DNA from: Bathynomus jamesi
Lineage: Eukaryota > Arthropoda > Malacostraca > Isopoda > Cirolanidae
DNA length: 64,000 nt
Assembly (NCBI GenBank): GCA_023014485.1
Contig: JAJOZX010007469.1
Location: forward strand, 1 to 64,000
Direction of reading: 5' to 3'
How positions within the stretch are numbered: position 1 is the stretch's first letter; every line of letters starts with the position of its first letter. Position numbers and translations under genes: made by a program. The notes beneath the pieces are model-generated. The model had not been told where the DNA came from. It was given only the letters and a program-made list of their open reading frames with translations, and ran no database searches. Positions 1 to 11,200 of the stretch are shown here, piece by piece.

Positions 1-1075
1 TTCTCAAATCTACCACGGGAAATCATATTCAAACTCCGGGTGCCCTCCACAGGGCACGGTGGATGGCAAAATGCATCTATGCATTTAAGATCTTCTTGTA
101 CCGTCACCAGTTGCGGAACTTGGGGAAACTCACGGACCAAGAGCTCCAGGGTGTTACTGACTTCTGCCTCTTTGTTGCAGAGATTTACGTTAAAGTTTGG
201 TTCAATGCCCCGGTAGCCAGATATGCTCCGCGGTTGGACTTGGAGCTGATACAAAAGCTGGTGCAGTACAGACAAGTTAACCGACGCGTGGCAGAGGCCG
301 CTTTGAAAGGGATCACTAGCCATCTTTGGTACTTAAGTGAAAAGTTGGTCGCTTTGGCCTTTCTTGATGAATATCTCAGCAGCGCGGTGAAAAGAGGCAT
401 GGTTGAGGCGCTCAAAAATGAAGAAAGGAAGAGTCCTTCGCCTCGTGTGACAATTGATGTGGGAGATGCTGAACATCTTTCTTTGGCAGCCTTTGTCACG
501 AAGAACACATTGGCCTTCTTCCACCTGCTCCAGCTTCCTACATCCTTCCTCTCCAAGGATCCGGAGCAGTGGGAAGATGAAGATTTTCAACAAGCGAAAC
601 AGCGCGTCTCTGCCATCAGTGTTGTCAATGATCCCGCAGAAAGAGGAGTTGCCCTAATGAAAGATTTTAACGCTGTGCTGACCACACAGGAGGATCAACA
701 GCAATACGTTCTTCAGGTTGTGGAGCAGCACCGGAAGATGTTCCCTGATGCCAATAAATCCACGTTCATTCGAAGCCAGAAAAATTAGGCATAATTGTAA
801 TCTATCAGATCACTACAAGCTATTGCAGTCCTATTTGAGGTTGTTTGAGTCTTATCAGAATCGTTCTTTTCAGTTTTTTGTTTTGTATAACTTTGAAGCT
901 CACTCGAACACTCGTTTCCAATAGCCTAGAGCACAAAGTTCTTTGTGTCTTGTACCACCACTTAAAATAAGATTAGGAACTTGAAATTTGGCAGAATTTG
1001 TTTTTTCAATAAACCCAATAAAATGAGCACCCGCACATTTTAAATTTTGCGACTTGATTTTTTATTGCCACCCTA
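1..1075 (+). mobile_element. 3' part of a hAT-like DNA transposon inserted in Maverick polymerase B (copy 1)
   Basis: This is the right end of the element seen in full at 26616-29364, to which it is nearly identical. It ends at CCACCCTA (1068-1075), the inverse of the TAGGGTGG start of the full copy. The polymerase B reading resumes just after it. The left part lies outside the window. Finding the same insertion in both Mavericks means it predates their duplication. Confidence 0.85.
18..788 (+). pseudogene. hAT-like transposase, C-terminal part (partial)
   Basis: The open frame covers the C-terminal 241 residues of the transposase read fully at 26823-29077. It includes the late motif NDPAERGV, which sits where hAT transposases carry the last catalytic glutamate. 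The other catalytic residues and the C-x2-H motif lie upstream and are missing here. A one-base difference from the full copy near position 18 (three G instead of four) breaks the frame at the window edge. Family assignment rests on motif order in the full copy. Product, if made: a nuclear DNA transposase fragment without activity. Confidence 0.7.
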
Positions 1076-3165
1076 GACTGTATGGGTATCGAATGTGACG
1101 AGTGCCCCAAATGCGGTAAATGGACAAATGTTTTTAAAACGAATGTCCGCGATAGTCCTGTGAAACTATTTGTGTCCTATATTGTCAAGTTAGCCGACAA
1201 GTTCAAAAAAATGACTGTATGTATATTCTCGCCCATAACGGGGCAAAGTTTGACACGCAGTTCCTTTATAAGGAGTTGCTTGAATACGAATCCTCTGAGA
1301 CATTTACAGGTGATCCATTGAAAAGAGGCAACAAATTAATACAGATGCAAGTACGAGGCAATGTACAATTTAAAGACACTTTATTATTCACACCTTGTAA
1401 ATTAGCAAAGCTACCCAAGGTGATGGGAGTAACAGCTGAAGTTTCCAAAGGATACTTCCCTTACACTTTCCTCACCAGCGAGACTTTAAACTACGTAGGC
1501 CCACCACCACCCAAACATTATTTTGACTGTATGGATGAACGTGAAGACTTTGATCGATACTACAACAGTTTTAATGAAAGTAACCCTTATAATATAGCTG
1601 ATGAATGTGAGCGTTATTGCGTGAATGATGTGCGCGTGCTTAGAGTATGTTTCCAGGCCTTTAGAAGGATGTACATAGCCCGTTTCAAATGCGATCCGCT
1701 GCAAGTCGCAACCACCATCGCATCATTATGTTTTACGGTGTTCAAGAATAACTTATAAACACGATCAAGCGTTCAATGGTGCTGGATCCTCTCAAATGTG
1801 GTGATAGCTTGTTTGGAGGACGTACAAATCCATTCAGACTATACTTTCCACCTACGGAGGGCGTGAAGCTCCATTACTACGATTTCTGTCTTTATACCCA
1901 TACGTGATGAAGAGCAATCCGTACCCCGTGGGCGCTCCTGAGAAACTGGTGGGACCTAGCCTACCCTCCATCAATGAATTTTCAAAAAATTTGAATGATC
2001 GTTACTTTGGGCTCTCTTCCATAGACGTACTCCCCCCACGCAATTTATGGATGCCGATCTTACCTGTCGTTATCGACGACAAGCTCATGTTTCCCCTGTG
2101 CGTGAAGTGCGCGGAAGAGGATAACGGCGATTGTAACCATATACCCCACCAGCGTAAGATCAGAGGCGTATATACAAGTCCTGAGTTGGCCCTAGCCGTA
2201 CGCCATGGTTATAGAATACTGAAGATACATGAGGTGTGGAGGTTTCAGAAGCTACCCAACCTTTTCACACCATATATAAACGCCTTTTTGAAGGATAAGG
2301 TTGAGGCATCAGGGTATCCGCGAGGAGTTGATACCGAAGATGAAAAGTCTGCCTATATCCAACGTTACCGCGACCGCGAAGGTATACAACTTGATCGTGT
2401 CCAAATTGTAAAGAATCCTGGCAAGCGCTTTAGTGCAAAATTGTGTCTAAACAGTCTATGGGGAAAATTTGCACAGAATACCGGCAAAGGGAACATTCAT
2501 TTGGCACAAAGTTATAGCGATGTCTGGGATTATGCCAATGCTCCCGATAAAGAGGTCATGGAGATCGTGAATGTAGGTAATACTTACATAATAAAGTACA
2601 ACAACACTGAATTGGCCACAGATACCTCAAGGGTTACAAACATACCTGTGGCCAGCTTCACAACAGCCTACGCCCGTATAAAACTTTGGGGTCTATTGCA
2701 TTCTCTTGGGCGGAGAGTATTGTATGCCGATACAGATAGCGTGATATTCACAGAGAGGGAGGGTGAATACATGCCCGCTATTGGGGAGTTCCTCGGCGAG
2801 CTCACTGATGAGATCAAGGATGAGTATGGGGACAACGCATACGCCGACTCTTTTGTCTCAACAGGACCTAAAGCTTATGGGGTACGGGTCAGGGTGGGGG
2901 AGGAAATGAAATATATCGTGAAGCAAAGGGTATTACGCTCAACCATGCGAATCGGTGGGTTGTTAACTTTGAATCGTTGAAGGATCTAGTGTGTTTGGAC
3001 GAAGATGAGGGCGAACGACCTCCCCAACTAATTGTAGGCACTCACAATTTTCAGGCGCAGAAGCTGGGGGGCGTGAAGGAACTTAGGGGTACGAAGGTGT
3101 GCCGTAACACCTATAGGAAACCTGGTACCTATGATACCGTACCCTTTGGATACCATAACGTTTGA
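1076..3165 (+). pseudogene. Maverick/Polinton protein-primed DNA polymerase B (copy 1, interrupted and frameshifted)
   Basis: Polymerase B copies the Maverick genome by protein priming. Visible in order: the ExoII motif HNGAKFD (about 1231), ExoIII YCVNDVRVL (about 1615), the palm motif A region with a one-base loss at about 1889, motif B with KLCLNSLWGKF (about 2440-2472), and motif C YADTDS (2723-2740), which holds the catalytic aspartates. The exonuclease I part is cut off by the hAT-like insertion at 1-1075. The frame is broken near 1215, 1760-1890 and 2930-2980. Copy 2 (29365-31440) has different breaks, so some may be assembly errors. The gene is followed by a mariner insertion. Family is clear; activity is doubtful. 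Confidence 0.88.
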
Positions 3166-3290
3166 TGCTTCTATTGTTAACTGACACGTATTTGTCTTGT
3201 ATATAATCGTATCTATTGATTTATTACACGTATTTGTAAATATATATAACTTGAATATCTCGTTTATTAAATCGTATTTGTAAATATATA
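3166..3290. repeat. Short AT-rich tandem repeat between polymerase B and mariner
   Basis: A unit of about 45 bases containing CGTATTTGTAAATATATA and CTTGAATATCTCGTTTATTA occurs more than once here, and part of it recurs after the mariner at 4197-4229. It is Maverick intergenic DNA and the mariner target. Nothing else is seen in it. Confidence 0.6.
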
Positions 3291-4195
3291 CAGGGCGTCC
3301 CAAAAAAATGTATACACACTTTAAATACTTATAAAGGCAGTGTTTATTAAAATACATTTCATTTTCAAAATGTAATAGAATCTACAGACATTATTTAATT
3401 GTTTTGTCAACGCCTGTTTTCAAACTGACGTCCGTTCTGGTCCAGGCACTGCTGATAACGCGAAGCAATGGAATCGCAAACATCACGAAACATTTCGTTT
3501 GGTATTTGTGTGCATTCTCGTTCAATGGCTGCTCTCAATTCAGCGACTGTTGCAGGTTTTATAGCGTAGACTTTGTCTTTTAAGTATCCCCATAAAAAAA
3601 GTCTAGTGGTGTGAGGTCTGGTGAACGCGGAGGGTATTCTACGAAACCCCTTCGTCCAATCCACATCCACATCGTGCCAAGTACCACTCGCAATACTCCA
3701 CTCTTCGGTCCGGATCATCTTCATTAATAGCATGGACTAATCTTGGAATGTAACTTTTCCATTGACAGCGCTTCAAAATGCGTTGGACAGACGATTCTGA
3801 AATTCCTACCTCACGACTCGCTTGCCGCACAGATTTTCTTGGACTTTGGTGATACGTTTCCAGTACTCTTTCTTGCTTTGTGGGGCTTGTCGATGTCCGT
3901 GGTCTTCCGGAACGCTTCTTGTGGACATTCTGAACAGTTCCATCGGCTTCAAACTTATCTCTAATTCGAGTGATAGTAAGTCGCGTTGGTGGATCTGTTT
4001 GAAACTCCCTCCTAAACTGTCTTTGCACTTCAACTGCGTTTTCACACTTCCAGTAGCATTTTAGAATGAATTTCCTTTGTTCAAAGCTTAGTCTGACTGC
4101 CATTATTAATTCTAATGGGTTTAACTTGGAAAGAAAGAAACATCAATTGAGCTATCAGCTGTTAAAGTGTGTATACATTTTTTTGGGACGCCCTG
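3291..4195 (-). mobile_element. Internally deleted mariner element (copy 1)
   Basis: Perfectly recognisable terminal inverted repeats start CAGGGCGTCCCAAAAAAATG and end with the reverse complement. Both ends are flanked by TA, the Tc1/mariner target duplication. The 905-bp length is short for a mariner (about 1.3 kb). The central catalytic part of the transposase is missing. An identical insertion is at 31569-32471 in the duplicate. Confidence 0.95.
3407..4103 (-). pseudogene. Mariner transposase, middle deleted
   Basis: Cut-and-paste transposase of the mariner group, read on the minus strand. The N-terminal 110 residues or so hold the paired helix-turn-helix DNA-binding region ([12 protein letters not shown], then [14 protein letters not shown]) with the linker GRPRTS. 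The C-terminal part after about 3640 carries FLWGYLKDKVY, the usual sequence after the third catalytic aspartate. The first two catalytic aspartates, which should lie between the two parts, are absent. A frameshift joins the halves near 3640-3730. It cannot be active. Confidence 0.9.
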
Positions 4196-4262
4196 TATAT
4201 ATATAACTTGAATATCTCGTTTATTAAATAAATCATGTTTCAATTAGCGTTTCACTTTCTCC

Positions 4263-4264
<2 letters not shown>

Positions 4265-4304
<40 letters not shown>
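4265..4304. repeat. (GT)n microsatellite
   Basis: About twenty GT dinucleotides. The matching array at 32539-32561 in the duplicate is much shorter, which shows length change since duplication. Confidence 0.95.
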
Positions 4305-4307
<3 letters not shown>

Positions 4308-4444
4308 AGGTGAAAGTTCTAAGCTCGCCCACTGTAAGACCGTGAGTCATGCTACTATCTGGGAGTCCCTGCGTGGTCAGTCGACTGCAGTAAGCCCGAG
4401 AGATCAGACGTGTATTCAGAAGAAAAGATCAGACGTGTATTCAA

Positions 4445-4744
4445 ATGGCTACCTTTAATATTGCTTGTACAACGTTTATGAAATGGTATTCAGCAAAGTG
4501 CCAGGATGTGGTGGATACCGAAAAACTTCCTATTCCTCCCTCCTATGCCTCTTTTAAAACCACATTGGATTGTGCGAAGTTCCAAGATGTACAAATACTC
4601 TACGGATGTTCTGGTGAGACCGTTGAAGGCTTTCGTTGCACAGACGATGTGCTGAAGTATGCTGCAGAGCTAAACTTTATAAAGTCTCACATATACCGTG
4701 AAGTAAAAGAAACAACGCGTGCAGAAGAGAAGCAGCAGATATGA
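4445..4744 (+). CDS. Unknown Maverick accessory protein, 99 aa
   Basis: I do not recognise this protein. It is a small, soluble-looking product with no signal peptide or membrane segment, four cysteines and a charged C-terminus (REVKETTRAEEKQQI). The ATG is preceded by two direct repeats of GATCAGACGTGTATTCA at about 4404-4443. The stop is three bases before the next ATG at 4748, so the two genes look co-transcribed. The duplicate at 32709-33008 is intact and encodes the same protein although polymerase B in both copies is broken. The position downstream of polymerase B and upstream of the right terminal repeat suggests a Maverick cargo or regulatory gene. This is inference. Confidence 0.65.
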   Translation: MATFNIACTTFMKWYSAKCQDVVDTEKLPIPPSYASFKTTLDCAKFQDVQILYGCSGETVEGFRCTDDVLKYAAELNFIKSHIYREVKETTRAEEKQQI

Positions 4745-4747
4745 ATA

Positions 4748-5035
4748 ATGAGTCTTGCGGATGGGTGGTGTGACAAGCGGTATTACGTCATGCTACACCA
4801 TGTCGATTACTCATACCCTACGACTGAAAATGTGAATCTCGTGATCATGGACAATCTTAAGTATTTTTATCACTATATTAACGTATATCATGATGAGGTT
4901 CGTAGTGAGGTTGTGGCTAGTGCCCTGCGTGAGTTTTTAACAGACTTTAGAGACGAGTATCGTTTGATGGGCAGAAAGGAAAAATATGAGCATATGTTCC
5001 TCTCAAATAGTGCGCCGGAGTGTGAAGATGTTTAG
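4748..5035 (+). CDS. Unknown Maverick accessory protein, 95 aa
   Basis: No family is recognised. The sequence is rich in tyrosine, histidine and aspartate (RYYVMLHHVDYSYP, YFYHYINVYHDEV) and looks like a compact globular domain. It starts three bases after the stop of the 4445-4744 gene, a tight spacing unusual for host genes and typical of virus-like elements. The duplicate at 33012-33302 is intact, differing at one residue (C to Y near residue 8) and by one residue at the end. The conserved open frame in both copies supports coding. Function is unknown. Confidence 0.65.
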   Translation: MSLADGWCDKRYYVMLHHVDYSYPTTENVNLVIMDNLKYFYHYINVYHDEVRSEVVASALREFLTDFRDEYRLMGRKEKYEHMFLSNSAPECEDV

Positions 5036-5290
5036 TAAAACATAAAATGTGCCTAGTTCTTACCCTGAGGTAAACTGTCTGGTGCGTAGGCTGGTAGTGA
5101 AAATTAATTCTTGTACCGGAAAAACAAATATGTACAACAATTCGGTGCGACTCGCGGATCATACGAACAAGCCCATTCACGTATCATCGAGTCAGCCGCC
5201 CGTCGAACCGTTCCTGCCTACCTGCGTGCCTCACACGGCTCATAGTTATCTCAGAGCTTGAACCGATTGGACGTGCGCTCGTCGAATACG

Positions 5291-5971
5291 ATGGAACTTC
5301 CTTTGAGCAGCATTCTCAACGCCTCGTACGATGTGTCCGTGACGAAATCGTTGCGCGTGTTCAGGCGTAAATCCGGTACCGTTAGTAATGTACTGGAAAC
5401 GGAATGTAGACAAACAAACAAACGGGTTTATTTAAGTGTCGAGGAGATGAATAGAATCTTCGTGATAGTTGAGAAGTGGAGTGAAGATCGTTATAAAATA
5501 CCTGCTAACGTAGGTACAAGAAGAGAGCAGATTAGTGACGCACCCTCATACGCCGTTGTATGTACGTTGTGTATAAATAACGATCGGCCGTGCATTGATA
5601 TACGGTTGATGTGGAAGAATGCTTCTGATAATAACGCTCTTGTTCCTACGCGAAACCGTTTCATCCTCGACAGAATGTTTGAAATCGTCGGATTCCGCAA
5701 GCTGAAACCTATATTAGACGCGCGTGTTACGGATATGCTTTATTTTGATACAGTACTTGAATACGCATACACCGCTCTGCTCGATGGGTTTACCGAGTGT
5801 AGGGCTGGTGAGAATGGTCTAGAGCTGGACGTTTATTTAAAAAGTTTAGACTCTTTGAAATACCATGAACTTTGGTACAAAGCAATTGATCGGTACAAGG
5901 CTGAGCTCACCTACACCGTTCACCCTGAAGAACTATTTCTTTATATAACGCGCAGTTTCCTAACGATTTAG
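5291..5971 (+). CDS. Unknown Maverick accessory protein, 226 aa
   Basis: No recognised family. The frame is open from about 5258, but the first ATG is at 5291 (MELPLSSILNASYD). The protein is mixed alpha/beta in look, with no membrane segment and no obvious catalytic motif. It has two CxxC-like cysteines in the middle (VVCTLCINNDRPC). It lies only on the first Maverick, because the duplicate is cut off at 33451 before this gene. It is the largest of the four genes between polymerase B and the right terminal repeat, all on the plus strand. It could be an early regulatory or host-interaction gene, but nothing in the sequence proves it. Confidence 0.6.
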   Translation: MELPLSSILNASYDVSVTKSLRVFRRKSGTVSNVLETECRQTNKRVYLSVEEMNRIFVIVEKWSEDRYKIPANVGTRREQISDAPSYAVVCTLCINNDRPCIDIRLMWKNASDNNALVPTRNRFILDRMFEIVGFRKLKPILDARVTDMLYFDTVLEYAYTALLDGFTECRAGENGLELDVYLKSLDSLKYHELWYKAIDRYKAELTYTVHPEELFLYITRSFLTI

Positions 5972-5992
5972 AAGATTATTTCAATTGCCGCT

Positions 5993-6337
5993 ATGTTGAG
6001 TGAGTTCACGATTGAAAAGCTCGAGTAGGTAGAAATAAACCCTCGATTGGAAAAGCGTGTTTATAAACTTGTGTTTAATAATGAAGCTAACGATGAACTC
6101 TTTGTGCGTGCTTTTGATTGTATTCTAGACGTATTTAAAGATGATTTACCAACCGGTTGTAAAGTGGGAACAAAAATAGTACTGAACGATATGAAAGCCC
6201 TTCATATCGAATACAGGTTTCCCTATACTTTAAGCGGTGAAATATTATTAAACCGCGTATACTGCGTAATGCAGAGCAATAATGATGTAATTGTAAACTC
6301 GATTAAATGCGAGTTTAGTATTTTGAAAAAAAAGTGA
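5993..6337 (+). pseudogene. Unknown Maverick accessory protein with one in-frame stop, about 114 codons
   Basis: The 96-residue open stretch from 6047 has no ATG of its own. An ATG at 5993 is exactly in frame and reads eleven codons to a TAG at 6026-6028, after which the frame stays open to 6337. The simplest view is a small gene of about 114 codons with one nonsense change or sequencing error. The protein has alternating hydrophobic and charged residues (VYKLVFNNEANDELF, VRAFDCILDVF) and ends in a lysine run. No family is recognised. It is the last gene before the AT-rich right end of the Maverick. Confidence 0.45.
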
Positions 6338-6349
6338 AATGTAATTATA

Positions 6350-6665
6350 TATTTTGCTTGATATTTCTCCTGTACTGTTATGATTATATGCATATTTCTA
6401 TTATTGAAATGTATATTTATTTCTATATATCTCCAAATTGTGTGTGTATATTTTTTTTTATTATACGCATATTCCTCAATTACTATTGAAATGTATATTT
6501 ATTTCTATATATCTCCATAATTGTGTGTGTATATATTTTTTGATTATATGCATATTCCTCAATTATTATTGAAATGTATATTTATTTTGTATATATCTCC
6601 ATAATTGTGTGTGTGTGTTCTTATTATTGAAATGTATATTTATTTTCTATATATTTATAATAAAA
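6350..6665. repeat. AT-rich tandem repeat, unit about 80 bp, right end of Maverick 1
   Basis: The block ATTATTGAAATGTATATTTA followed by TCTATATATCTCCATAATTG and a short GT run is repeated about four times with small changes. No gene is visible. It separates the last accessory gene from the terminal repeat. Confidence 0.8.
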
Positions 6666-6734
6666 AGAATGATGCAATGTTGTTTTACTTAATTCTAATT
6701 ATAACATGTTACGCCTTCTAAACCTACTAGCGGA

Positions 6735-7413
6735 ATTCTAAATGTATACAATGGTATCTGGCAATGCTAAAAAGTGGTATCTGGCAACTGAATACATGGC
6801 TCAAAATCTTTTAATTGTTTAGTGAGACAACTCACCATAATAATGCTAAAAAGTGGTATCTGGCAACTGAATACATGGCGCTATCTGGCAACTCAAGCCA
6901 TTTACGTCTTCTAAGCCAACTGGCTGATTAGGAGTCTATAATAATGTATACAATGGTATCTGGCAATGCTAAAAAGTGGTATCTGGCAACTCTAGCCATT
7001 TACGCCTTCTAAGCCAACTGGCTGATTAGGCGTATATAATAATGTATACATTGGTATCTGGCAACTCAGTCTTCGATTAGAATTAAATATATAGCACAAG
7101 CTGAATACATGGCGCTATCTGGCAACTCAAGCCATTTACGCCTTCTAAGCCAACTGGCTGATTAGGAGCCTATAAAACAACGCCTACTCGGCTGAAGTCT
7201 TAATATGCACTTGGCTCCTGCCAGGTGAACACCTCTCCTCCTTTCTCTCTTTTCTCTTGGGGGATAACGCCGCCTTCAAGTTTTCCTTGTTGCATCTGCA
7301 GCATCCTCCCTTTGGGTTTTTCGCAACACCCCCACCCCCTTTGCAACATCCCCATCTGCAACATTACGTAATCACTTGCAACATTCCTGCACTCTAACCT
7401 TTTGCGGCTATAC

Positions 7414-7417
<4 letters not shown>
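6735..7417 (-). repeat. Right terminal inverted repeat of Maverick 1
   Basis: Read in reverse, the outer 300 bases match 15040-15330: both begin AGTAGTATAGCCGCAAAAGG and share a block with CACCTGGCAGGAGCCAAGTG and GGCTCCTAATCAGCCAGTTG. The inner part holds about eight copies of TATCTGGCAA in two spacings. The end CTATACTACT stops at 7417 and abuts a (GT)n run. An AG terminus and long inverted repeats fit the known Polinton structure. In R copies without Maverick the (GT)n run is continuous, which places the insertion there. Confidence 0.8.
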
Positions 7418-7454
<37 letters not shown>

Positions 7455-8215
7455 CTTTAACACATACCTGTATTATATACAGTATTTAATATTTCTATAT
7501 GTTGAAAGTGAGGTCATGGTGAAATGCTAAAATTGCGTATGCATGAACCAATTCAATGTATATTCTTTAATCTATTTTATAATAGAATGAACTATATACG
7601 ATTACAGAATATAGATGGCACGAATTCCAGATCAAATATCTTAGCAAGAAATCCAATGAATACCTAAAACCACATCGGAAAAGATCTTTAAACCAACAAC
7701 CACCGGAAATTGAGAAATAACTAACTTTATTTACTTCATTCATGCAGAGAATACCAAATATAAGTCCTTCGTCCTTCCACATAAATAAAGTGGAATAAAG
7801 AGCGTGAATAAATGACAGTCTTCTCGACTCCAGTTCTAAATTTACTTGTAAATAGAGAGAGAGAGAGAGAGAGAATTACCGACTGAATTACAGACTAACA
7901 AAGATCTTAAGATTCACTCTAGGTTAGCCCAAGAAGACGTAGAAAAAAAATAGAAAAATCAAATGAAAAATAAAGAATATTGAAAACTTATATCATGCTT
8001 ACATTTATAGACGCGTAAAGCTTCACGTAGAAATAGTAGTAATAGTAAAGTATAGAACAGACGAGGCTCTAGTTCCCTCCCCTGCCAGCCACTGCTGACA
8101 GAAAAGGGGTTGTGAAAGAAGATTTATAGGAAAATAGCAAAAATTATAATGAAAAGAATTGCTTCAGAGTTCATTCACACTATGAGTACACTTATCTCGT
8201 GTACCAAATGCCCAT

Positions 8216-11200
8216 TAGGGTGTGTCAATTTTGGGGGTGAAATGACTAAATTGAAAATCATGTGATTTGGTAGCAATTTAATGTAATCATTTGGCATACA
8301 AAATAATATCCTTGCTTCAAAAACAATAAAAAATAACTCCTACCTACATCAATTTTAATTAAAAAATTCCATTTTTCCGTAAATTCGTTACAAAATAACA
8401 AATGTGCGCAAACATCCTATCAACATTTAAAGTGGCAATAAGATATCATTCAGAGTCTTTATTTGAAAGTAACCAATGCAGTCATGTCCTTTTTGCTGCG
8501 GTTCCTTGACATCAGCATTCAGCTTGCTACTTGCGCTTTGATGTAGCCTTCTCGCCTCTCGTGACTGTAAACTTGACTAGCTGCTTCTGTGACCATTTTC
8601 ACACATCTCTCCACACTCTGAGTGTGAGAAGGCCACTTTGGCACTTGCATTGGGGCCTCTTTAAGTTGTGTTAAATCTTTGTTTGTTATACATGTTGTCA
8701 GTGGTGGCTCCAAAACTTCCGAACTCAAGTTAACTAATTCTGACAATTTTGTGGCATTGACGTTTATCGGAGGTGCCTCCCTTGTCTGAACAGAGCAGTC
8801 TCCCAGCTGGTCATCATCTAGTGATGTTCCTCTAAGCTTTAGAATGATTTCCACAGCCTCAGTTCGCTCTTTGGTACATTGGCTGCAGAGTATTGCTTGC
8901 AAAACTGCCTCTGGCCTAGCATACCAAGCGGACCTTCTCACCACAGGTAACACGATGTTCACCACTACTTTCCTTTGGGTTCTCAGTAGCTGTAATTGAA
9001 ACAAGATGTGGTTGGGCCCCTCCATCCACATTGGATTAAGTTTTACATTGAACCAGTGAGGAAGATAAAACCCAATAATAAATTCAACAATCAACATCAA
9101 ATTCTGTAGCATTTTGCCCTTCAGTGCATGTTTGGAAACCCAAATCCTGCAGAAACGAATCGCTGTAGTTAACCAACGACTGTGACTTACGGGTCCAATC
9201 TCCAAGAGAGCCAGATTTTGAGGCAACTCTCCTGATCTGATTGCTTGAACAATACGATAAGCGTAAGATTGATCCGTGCTGAGGTCTTTGATAACTTCTT
9301 CAGACAACACTGGAAGGGGAGGGCCTACTTCGACCTTTGGAAATTTTGTATTTATTTCTAATTCCATTGCTTCATCTAGCATGTTGCCAAGGGGGCCTGA
9401 CCACTCGTTGTTGTTCTTTGTAGGACCATCAAGTTCCTGGATGAGACGACGAAGAGGTAGTTCCCCCGTGTGCAAATCACATACAATCCAAACAAGCCTT
9501 CTTCCAAGTTTTTTCTCTAAATGCGTCATAACACCGCCCTGCCATCCAGTGTTCACCGCAGTTGAGTCTCCACCAACGGCCTGCAGTGAACTGTCAAGTC
9601 TTCTTTTTTGAAGCCAACACATTATTTGATCAGCAATTGCCTCTGCATGTTTCTTGCCTTCTACTTCTGCTTTAGGAACAAAGTGAAACAAATAGCGGCC
9701 ACCAGGTTCGGAACACACAGAGTAGTGTTCTTCTTTGATGAGACCTGGAAACATTTTGTCCATTCCCTCTACCTCTAGGAAAACTTTTGTGTCATCTCTT
9801 CTTCCATCAAACAAAAGGCAAGAGAGACCTTCCTCCTTCAAATCTTTTTCATGCTGATCAGATATTTCCTTCATTATTTTTTCTTGTGCTCTTCTTATCT
9901 TATTATGATCTATCACTAAGGATGTATCCTCTCGGCTGATGAGGCCTGCATCTATCCAAGCGGCAGTGGCAATCTCTGCAGTCTCTCGTAGCCTCGTATG
10001 GTGGCGAATACTGGCAAGGCAATGTTTGAGATGTCTTTAGTGTTGTATTTCATTCTCTTCAACGAAGGTTCAGATGGCATTTTGGAGCTAACATCTGATG
10101 TTGCTTCTTTCTGTTCATCTGAAGAGCTTTCAAAGAAGTGAGAAACCTCTTGATAGAGCTCTTCATCTCTTTGGGTGGCTTCTTCACTTCTTTTTCTTCC
10201 TTTCTTCCCTTTTTCAGATTTTCTCTTTTTTCTTAGCAATAACAATCTGTTTTTGGTTTCTGAATAATCTGGCGAACCAATCTGCATACTTCCTTGGCCT
10301 CCTGCCTTTGTTCTCTGCACCTTTATGAAAGCCAGCTCCAAAACAGGGATCTTCTTCTCACGAGGACAGCGACAATCAATGTGAGGGTGAGGTTCTCTTC
10401 TGCATGCATGAGGGAGAACAATTGGCTTCAGAACACAACTCTATGGGACACTGGCAGTTAAAAATGTCAAGAAGAGTATCAAGTGTGTGCAGAAATTTAT
10501 TTTTCTTTGCTAGTTTTCCTTTACCAAGTGATGTCTCAACTGCTTTGTGCCACAGCTTTGTTAATTTTAGCTCAATAGTTCTGCACTGATTGAGTACAGG
10601 TGGTTTGAATAACACATTAGCTTTTTTCCACTGATGCAGAAGAGGGGGAATCATGTCCCTTATGAGCTCTTTCTCTGTGTAGTTCCTTCTATCCTTTGTA
10701 TTTTGTTCACGAAGGAGTAACCCTAGTCTCAGCATGTCTCGCACTGTTGGTAGTTCTGATACGGAAGCTCCTTGCCTGTACCGACTAACAGGCTCAAGTG
10801 GCATGACGACTGACCTCTTGTCTTCAATTTTGGCATCTTAGGAATATCTGAAAAGAAAAAAACATTTAAGTATTTTATATCAATTACAATGTTTCAAAGT
10901 TTAGTCATTCGATGGTCTAAAATTCAATAAAAAAATATTTCATGGGATTACAACATAATTAGACAGAAGAATATGATAATAATAAATAATTGTAATAATC
11001 AATAATCCATACTTACAATTAAACTGTAGTATTCGTCTAGTAGAATAACTATGAAGTAGGTACAAGAGCAATAACAGCAAACCACCATCAATGACATCTA
11101 AGAGGCAACTGAGGACTGAGAGTGAGGGACAGTTCTATTCATGTTGTGACTTGTACATTGTACAACGACTATATGACCTTGAAAACACTCCATATGCGAT

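Larger units (their letters stand above)
1..5185. repeat. Duplicated 5.2-kb segment, copy 1 (partner 28296-33451)
   Basis: The whole stretch matches 28296-33451 base for base apart from sparse substitutions and small indels. It includes the hAT-like end, polymerase B, the mariner and two accessory genes. The match stops abruptly after GTATC at 5185 (33451 in the partner). Copy 1 continues into more Maverick; copy 2 runs into unrelated DNA. The left limit of the match is the window edge. Confidence 0.95.

Noticed and set aside
185..556. Minus-strand frames opposite the hAT-like transposase
   Set aside because: They are antisense shadows of a well-supported plus-strand coding frame and are present only because the duplicate is identical.
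4400..4445. GATCAGACGTGTATTCA repeated twice, similar to a sequencing adapter
   Set aside because: Only about ten bases (TCAGACGTGT) agree with a common adapter, and the block is present in both duplicates in a sensible place before an ATG. It looks genomic.
7567..7782. Minus-strand frame of 71 codons, repeated at 52614-52985
   Set aside because: It extends into the (GA)n run in one copy and is broken in other R copies. No homology is recognised.
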